The position numbers were made by a program, and so were the translations under genes. A DNA stretch of 64,000 nucleotides from Amoebidium appalachense (lineage: Eukaryota; Ichthyosporea): contig CAVNZM010000007.1 of assembly GCA_963693365.1 (NCBI GenBank), forward strand, positions 682,001-746,000, in the 5' to 3' direction. Below are positions 49,610 through 64,000 of the stretch, in pieces. The notes under the pieces were generated by a model. That model saw nothing but the letters and a program-made list of their open reading frames with translations, did no database searches and had not been told where the DNA came from. Within the stretch, counting starts at the first letter, position 1. Each line of letters opens with the position of its first letter.

Positions 49610-49645
<36 letters not shown>

Positions 49646-49948
49646 CCGGTTTGTGTTTGTGTGTGTGCGTGTGTGTGCGCGCGCGTGCGGGTGCTTTGGA
49701 GGGGTGGAGGGGTGGAGGGGGGCAGGGGGGGGGGGGGGGGAGGAGGAGGGGAGGAGGGGTCGTCAGATGCCACAGATGTAACAAAACTCGAGGTACCAAC
49801 AAAAGCCCACACACACACACACACTGTGACACATGCGTGTACACACATCCCTGCACCTAACCACCCACACGCACCCACACGTGCGCACCGTCACAAATAC
49901 CGTCACACTGTAATAAACACGCGCATACGCGCACGCGCACGCACACAT

Positions 49949-50032
<84 letters not shown>

Positions 50033-50066
50033 ATACAGAGACGCAGACTGAAGGCTGTCATTCCGA
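49411..50066. repeat. Inverted duplication with (TG)n/(CA)n arms
   Basis: About 42 bp at 49411-49452 (minus strand 'CAATCATACAGAGACGCAAA', 'CTGAAGGTTGTCATTCCGAC') recurs in inverted orientation at 50025-50066 with two or three differences. Next to it (TG)n at 49456-49535 mirrors (CA)n at 49949-50029. The left arm includes the acceptor and first codons of the PAS exon; the right arm is not in a coding context. Confidence 0.9.
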
Positions 50067-50231
50067 CTATATTCATCGTGCGGTGTGTTTATTTGGATTT
50101 TGTTCGTAGAGAGGCAGTGCATGCCATGGTATGTGTACGTTTCTGATGATCGTGCCCAGGGGGCACTTGGCTGAGCCGAGCAAATCGAAAGCAACAACAT
50201 ATCTAAATACATGTAGGCTACCCCTATGTAC

Positions 50232-50273
<42 letters not shown>

Positions 50274-50823
50274 AAAACCAAAAAAAAAAACCAAAAAAAA
50301 AAAAACGTTATACGCGATTAGGCGATGATTACAATCGCACCACCCTCTTTCGAGAGCTTTTCGTTATGTAGTTATGATATCGTGGACCTCCATCCACCAA
50401 AAATAACCCTAATTATAACCGACTTGTGTTGCAAGAAAGTGACGTGGCCCGGAGCTGCCATATGGCCATGATCTGCAAGCACCAGCACTCACTGTGTGGT
50501 TTACACTGTACATATTTTGGTCCACGGTGGGAGCACAGCCCCTCGTGTGCCATTGTGTCAACGGTGTTGCCCGGGTGCACGTGTGTCACGCCACGTACGA
50601 TGTGCGTCATGCAAGGCGTATACCTTATAATTATACATTACTGGGTGCATTGGTGCACCGTGCGCGAGCCGTGCGCGTGAGTGCGTGCACGTACACGTGT
50701 GGTCGGGCCCGGCGCTTGCAGGGCGGGGGGAGGGGCGGGGGAGGGGCGGGGACAAACTGCGAGCCAGAAAGCGGGGGGGGGGGGGGGGGGGGGGAGGGGT
50801 GGGGGGGGGGGGGGGGAGGAAAA

Positions 50824-50860
<37 letters not shown>

Positions 50861-51194
50861 GGATCCGCGCGATTCACTGGTCACGTTGGTTTCCATGGTG
50901 GCTCACGACTCAGTGGCGATGACTCAATATTCACCTTATAAGGCAAATCTGCTTTTCTTTTTTGGGAAGGAAATTCCGAAAGATCACATATGATTGGCTG
51001 ATTTTCCTGCTTTCCACTTTTTGAAAAGTTTGAAAACTAAAGCTCTCTTCACACTTGTGTCAAGGAGTAGTGAAACCCAAAAAGTTTTGAGTTATAAAAC
51101 AGATAGCTAGTAGGAGTTATAGAAAAGATAGCTAGTTTTCATATATATTAAACTTGATAATACACGTGATTATTCTCTTTTACAGACCTGTAAG
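50067..51194. other. Spacer upstream of MPI
   Basis: Contains C(n)A(n) at 50233-50304, G-rich sequence at 50720-50858 and AT-rich DNA. The open frame at 50426-50680 (+) is Cys-rich but unrecognised. A TTTTACAG acceptor at 51185 just before the MPI ATG suggests an intron in the 5'-UTR. Confidence 0.5.
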
Positions 51195-60236
<9,042 letters not shown>

Positions 60237-61142
60237 GCCAATAGAATGTGGGTCTGCATAGCCTTAATTAGAAATGGTACCTAGTCTAGATATATATACA
60301 TATATATTGTTGTTGTAGGTGTATTTATGGTGACTTCTAGGGAGTGCTTAAAGCAGTGCTCGGCTGAACACGTATTGATGTTGTATGATATCCCTATTAA
60401 TATATCAGGCCCATATGAGAGCCGGTGCACATGGGAGAGATTGGAAGAGCTCGAGCTCAGCGTTGTGTAAAAAAAAACAAGAAAAAAACAAACAATACAT
60501 ATAATGGGAGGTTTACGCTATATACGTATGAGAACATGTCCATATTATGCTCTCCGGCAGAATCCTACACCTGGGTATACATATTAAATATTTTTGTTAA
60601 TATACCATTGTATGTCGCAGTACCGTATGGGAAACTGATTCAAATTTTTACACTGCGTGATTCCACGGTCCGTGAGAGTTTGCAACATGTGCAGCGATAG
60701 TGATACAATTTGGCAACAAAGTAAATAAGCACTGCAATACTTTGGAAGAGCAATGTATATTGATAACTAGACGACACACTTTCCCGTCTTCCGCCTCCCA
60801 AGGCCCAGCCAAAACTTTTGAGTCATATCAAAAGCATGGATTCAATGACGTCATGAGTCGGGATTACGAGATCGGATTGGTTGAGGGGGTTAAATGGCGC
60901 GAAAATCCCCAGCTGATATTCACTGTTTGGTTGAGGCAACTGCCAACTTGAGGGCCGCCCCAGCATAAAACTGCACAGCCAAACTGAAGTCTTCCTAGAA
61001 TAGCTCTAGATCTTTTGGCAGATTTATAACTTCTGCTCAGAAATTCCTCACTGATTGTCTTGTGAAGTCGTGTATATACAAACAAATACATCTAGCCAAA
61101 GTGCCTCAAACTATTAGTTCAGAAGAAGCATCCCCAGGCAAC
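60237..61142. other. Spacer between MPI and the coiled-coil gene
   Basis: AT-rich DNA with (TA)n at 60290-60310. No gene recognised. The last 100 bp before 61143 is an open, unlikely coding extension and probably 5'-UTR. Confidence 0.5.
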
Positions 61143-61487
61143 ATGGATAATCCTCGTTTGGTTGCTCGGGCGGAAGAGCTGGACGGTTTGGGCAGAGAGA
61201 TAGATGGCGTTGTTAGGATGCTAGTAGACGTGACGACAGAAATACAAGCACTGCAGACTAGCATTGGGCATGCTCGGATCAAGGAGCTGCGACAGGAGAA
61301 GGAGAGTCTTCTTGTGCTCTATAAACATCTGGCCTTAACGCGAACTTCCATGATAAGGGGTGAGCCAAGCACACTCTGTCATCCGATTTCAAGCCTGCCA
61401 TCCTGTCACCTACTTTCTTTTTATGCTGCCTATTCCTGTTAGCTTTTTTTTTTTTTCCCGGAATCGTGCCTCCCCCGCCCCCCTTAC

Positions 61488-61523
<36 letters not shown>

Positions 61524-62318
61524 TCCCTGCCTACCTGCCTCTCCTTCTCCCCACACACAGACACACCCCTCCGCGCGTGCGTGTGCGCACACGCACAAAC
61601 ACACAAAAACACGACCACCTAACCCAAAAATTCACACGCACACTTGCTTGCACACTTGCACCATATACCACACTCTACCGCCTATGTTTTTCAGCTCAAG
61701 CAGCTTTCCCACAGCCATTCACATTACGGATATTTACGCTTGGTTTCCTTCTTCTCCTTTGCAGCCTCAGTTCGGGGTCAAGAGGAAGAAAGTGCAGCAG
61801 CCCACACAAGCACCATCTCGAGCCCAGCAAGCCCCAACCTCCACCCAACACGACTTCAATCCAGCAGCAGCAGCCAAGCCCAGCTCCAACAGACAGCCGA
61901 GCACACAGACACCAGCGAAGAAGAAATCTACACGTCCTCCTGGCCCACCCACAGGATTCAGTGCTCCCCCATCCCCGAAAAATGCAGCTGTGAAACACAC
62001 CCCCTCGCTCTCTACAAGATTGAAGACCGGCTCTGGCCAGAGTATGTCGACATTGTTGGGCTCATAAGTAGTGTTGTTCTCGGTCTCCTCCTCACCATTC
62101 TGTACGATCTCGGAACAAGCATCCCACACACAGCCCAATACACCACCGCAGTCATGTTGGCCTTCTTCTGCTTCCCTGCCAAACCAGAGTGGAAATGGGC
62201 CTGTATGCGATTGCTTGCACGCAAGATGGACATGGCGATGGGGATGGGCAGCCCACGCGCATCTCCGATCCCACGGTTGCCCCCATCAGCCATGCAACGG
62301 ATGACTCTGACTTGCTGA
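61143..62318 (+). CDS. Coiled-coil protein with predicted C-terminal membrane segment, two exons
   Basis: Exons 61143-61359 (ends AGGG|GTGAGC) and 61765-62318 (after TTTGCAG) join in phase and give 256 residues. ATG is the first in frame, in the context GGCAACATGG. Residues 10-72 are a charged heptad helix ('EELDGLGREIDGVVRMLVDV', 'EIQALQTSI', 'KELRQEKESLLVLYKHLALT'). Residues about 75-130 are Ser/Gln/Glu-rich and likely disordered. A hydrophobic segment at about 166-188 ('YVDIVGLISSVVLGLLLTIL') and a weaker one at 197-210 may be membrane spans. No known family recognised. Exon 2 is open in another frame too (Lys/Pro/Ala-rich to 62067). The splice phase favours the frame given; the choice is the main uncertainty. 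Confidence 0.6.
61490..61520. repeat. Poly-C tract in the intron of the coiled-coil gene
   Basis: About 31 C; CA-rich sequence follows before the exon-2 acceptor. Confidence 0.95.
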
Positions 62319-63130
62319 ATGAGTGCGGAAACGAGGGCACACCACTGCTGAGCGAAACACAGTGACCAAAAAGTTAAACCGTTTGCCGAGGAAGTTTTAA
62401 AACCCCTAAAATGCAAGAATAGCCACACCTTTGACGAAAACTTTGGCGAACGATGGCCGCACGATACAATGCATACAAGAAGATAAAATATGATGGTTTA
62501 ATACTATATGTTAATGGGCTAGTGTTGAAAAAAATTGCCGTTTTAAAAGGCTGCTGGATTTGAGGTTCTCGGTGCAAAGTGCTTGAAAGATACTATGACT
62601 TATGATGTATGTATGAGTGATGTGGTAGGGAAGATGTATATTATGCGATAGTCATTGTAAGCCTTATTATCGAGTTTTTCACTGAATAACTCGATAAGGT
62701 GAATGAAAAAAATTACAATTCATGATGTTCCTCAGATGCTCGTCTAGCCCAGCACCAAGGGGGCTCCCTCCCCCTTGGTGGCTCCCCCCCCCTCCGCCCC
62801 CCCCCCTTCCTTCTCCCCCTCCGCAGTCCGCGCCCCCTTCCCCCCCCCCCCTACTACCTCCACCACCACCACCACCACCGTCCCCCCTCCGTCACCCTCT
62901 CTCTCCCTCCCCAAGCCCACGCACGTGCACATTCTGAATGTGTGTGTATTTATATACTACGATCCGAATTATCTAGTAATTACTAGGCTGAGCATGAACT
63001 AAAGGCTAGGCCCTTTGTATTCCAGGACACTTATTATGCTTTCTCAGTTTGAAGTTCCACACACATCCTTCTTTGCACGCAGCAACAAAACGTGCAGACC
63101 GCCCATACCCCAAAAACTGTGCTTGCGCGG
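62319..63130. other. 3' spacer, no gene recognised
   Basis: AT-rich DNA to 62720, then pyrimidine-rich low-complexity sequence to 62920. An inverted pair 'TTATCGAGT..' and '..ACTCGATAA' at 62669-62697 forms a small hairpin. Confidence 0.5.
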
Positions 63131-63145
63131 CGCGCGAGCGCACGG

Positions 63146-63147
<2 letters not shown>

Positions 63148-63243
<96 letters not shown>
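63148..63243. repeat. (CA)n microsatellite
   Basis: About 47 CA units. Confidence 0.97.
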
Positions 63244-63244
<1 letters not shown>

Positions 63245-63400
63245 GGCACACACACGTGCAGAACTCTGTTTGCTTTAGAACAGTGCATGCAGGCTGCTCT
63301 TGCCACCTGCAAAAGGTCTGTCCAAAAAAGGCTCACTGAAACCGTGCCACCATGTGTTCACCCCCACTCCCCGCTCCCTTCCTCCCCTCCCCTCCTGTCC

Positions 63401-63423
63401 CCCCCCCCCCCCCCCCCCCCATC

Positions 63424-63455
<32 letters not shown>
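63401..63455. repeat. Poly-C blocks
   Basis: Two C runs split by ATCT. Confidence 0.95.
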
Positions 63456-63530
63456 TTCCCCCCCCCTCCTCGGCCCCCCTTGCCCCCGGACCCCTGCCGC
63501 AAACGTGCCCTGCCGGATCACCACCCTAAA

Positions 63531-64000
<470 letters not shown>

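Noticed and set aside
61360-62067. Alternative Lys/Pro/Ala-rich frame of the coiled-coil gene's second exon
   Set aside because: It does not fit the phase of the exon-1 donor; the other frame does and stays open longer. Kept as an uncertainty in the gene entry.

Overview
The window looks like nuclear DNA of a unicellular or simple eukaryote with intron-rich genes and very long simple-sequence tracts. Every gene that could be rebuilt is split by canonical GT-AG introns, and reading phases match across each junction given here. Introns and spacers are packed with (CA)n/(TG)n, poly-C/poly-G, C(n)A(n) compound tracts and polypurine runs, so most long open frames (poly-Thr/His, Val/Cys, Pro, Gly, Arg/Glu) are translated repeats, not genes. 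No bacterial operon, rRNA, tRNA or CRISPR array was seen. I cannot name the lineage.

Layout. 3-2845 (+): 3' part of a family-61 glycosyltransferase gene. 5638-8069 (-): five-exon protein kinase with DLD in place of DFG. 10552-15931 (-): coding-like exons, including two phase-0 coiled-coil exons. 16977-25615 (+): six-exon alpha/beta hydrolase of the YqiA/UPF0227 type, with its catalytic triad spread over three exons. 27964-29092 (-): lysine-rich SMAP-domain (KNOP1-like) protein with one frame break. 30091-32546 (-): complete Cu/Zn superoxide dismutase, with a likely 5'-UTR exon near 33 kb. 35849-37165 (-): two-exon single C2H2 zinc-finger protein. 45258-47135 (-): unidentified protein with a Ser/Pro/Tyr-rich C-terminus and an in-frame TAG. 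48179-49439 (-): PAS-domain exons, possibly the same gene. 51195-60236 (+): complete eleven-exon mannose-6-phosphate isomerase. 61143-62318 (+): coiled-coil protein with a predicted membrane segment.

The genes do not form a pathway. They are ordinary scattered eukaryotic loci: sugar metabolism (MPI), glycan transfer (GT61), antioxidant defence (SOD1), signalling (kinase, PAS) and nuclear proteins (zinc finger, SMAP).

The most unusual non-coding signal is a dispersed repeat of about 100 bp that ends in a CATTCTAACC-like motif followed by poly-C, and sometimes by C(n)A(n). I recognise about fifteen diverged copies or fragments by eye. Nearly all lie inside introns and point the same way as the host gene, on both strands, which is what an introner-like or intron-tolerated retroposon would look like. 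Two candidate inverted-repeat elements, a perfect 19-bp hairpin and a (CA)n-flanked inverted duplication are also reported.
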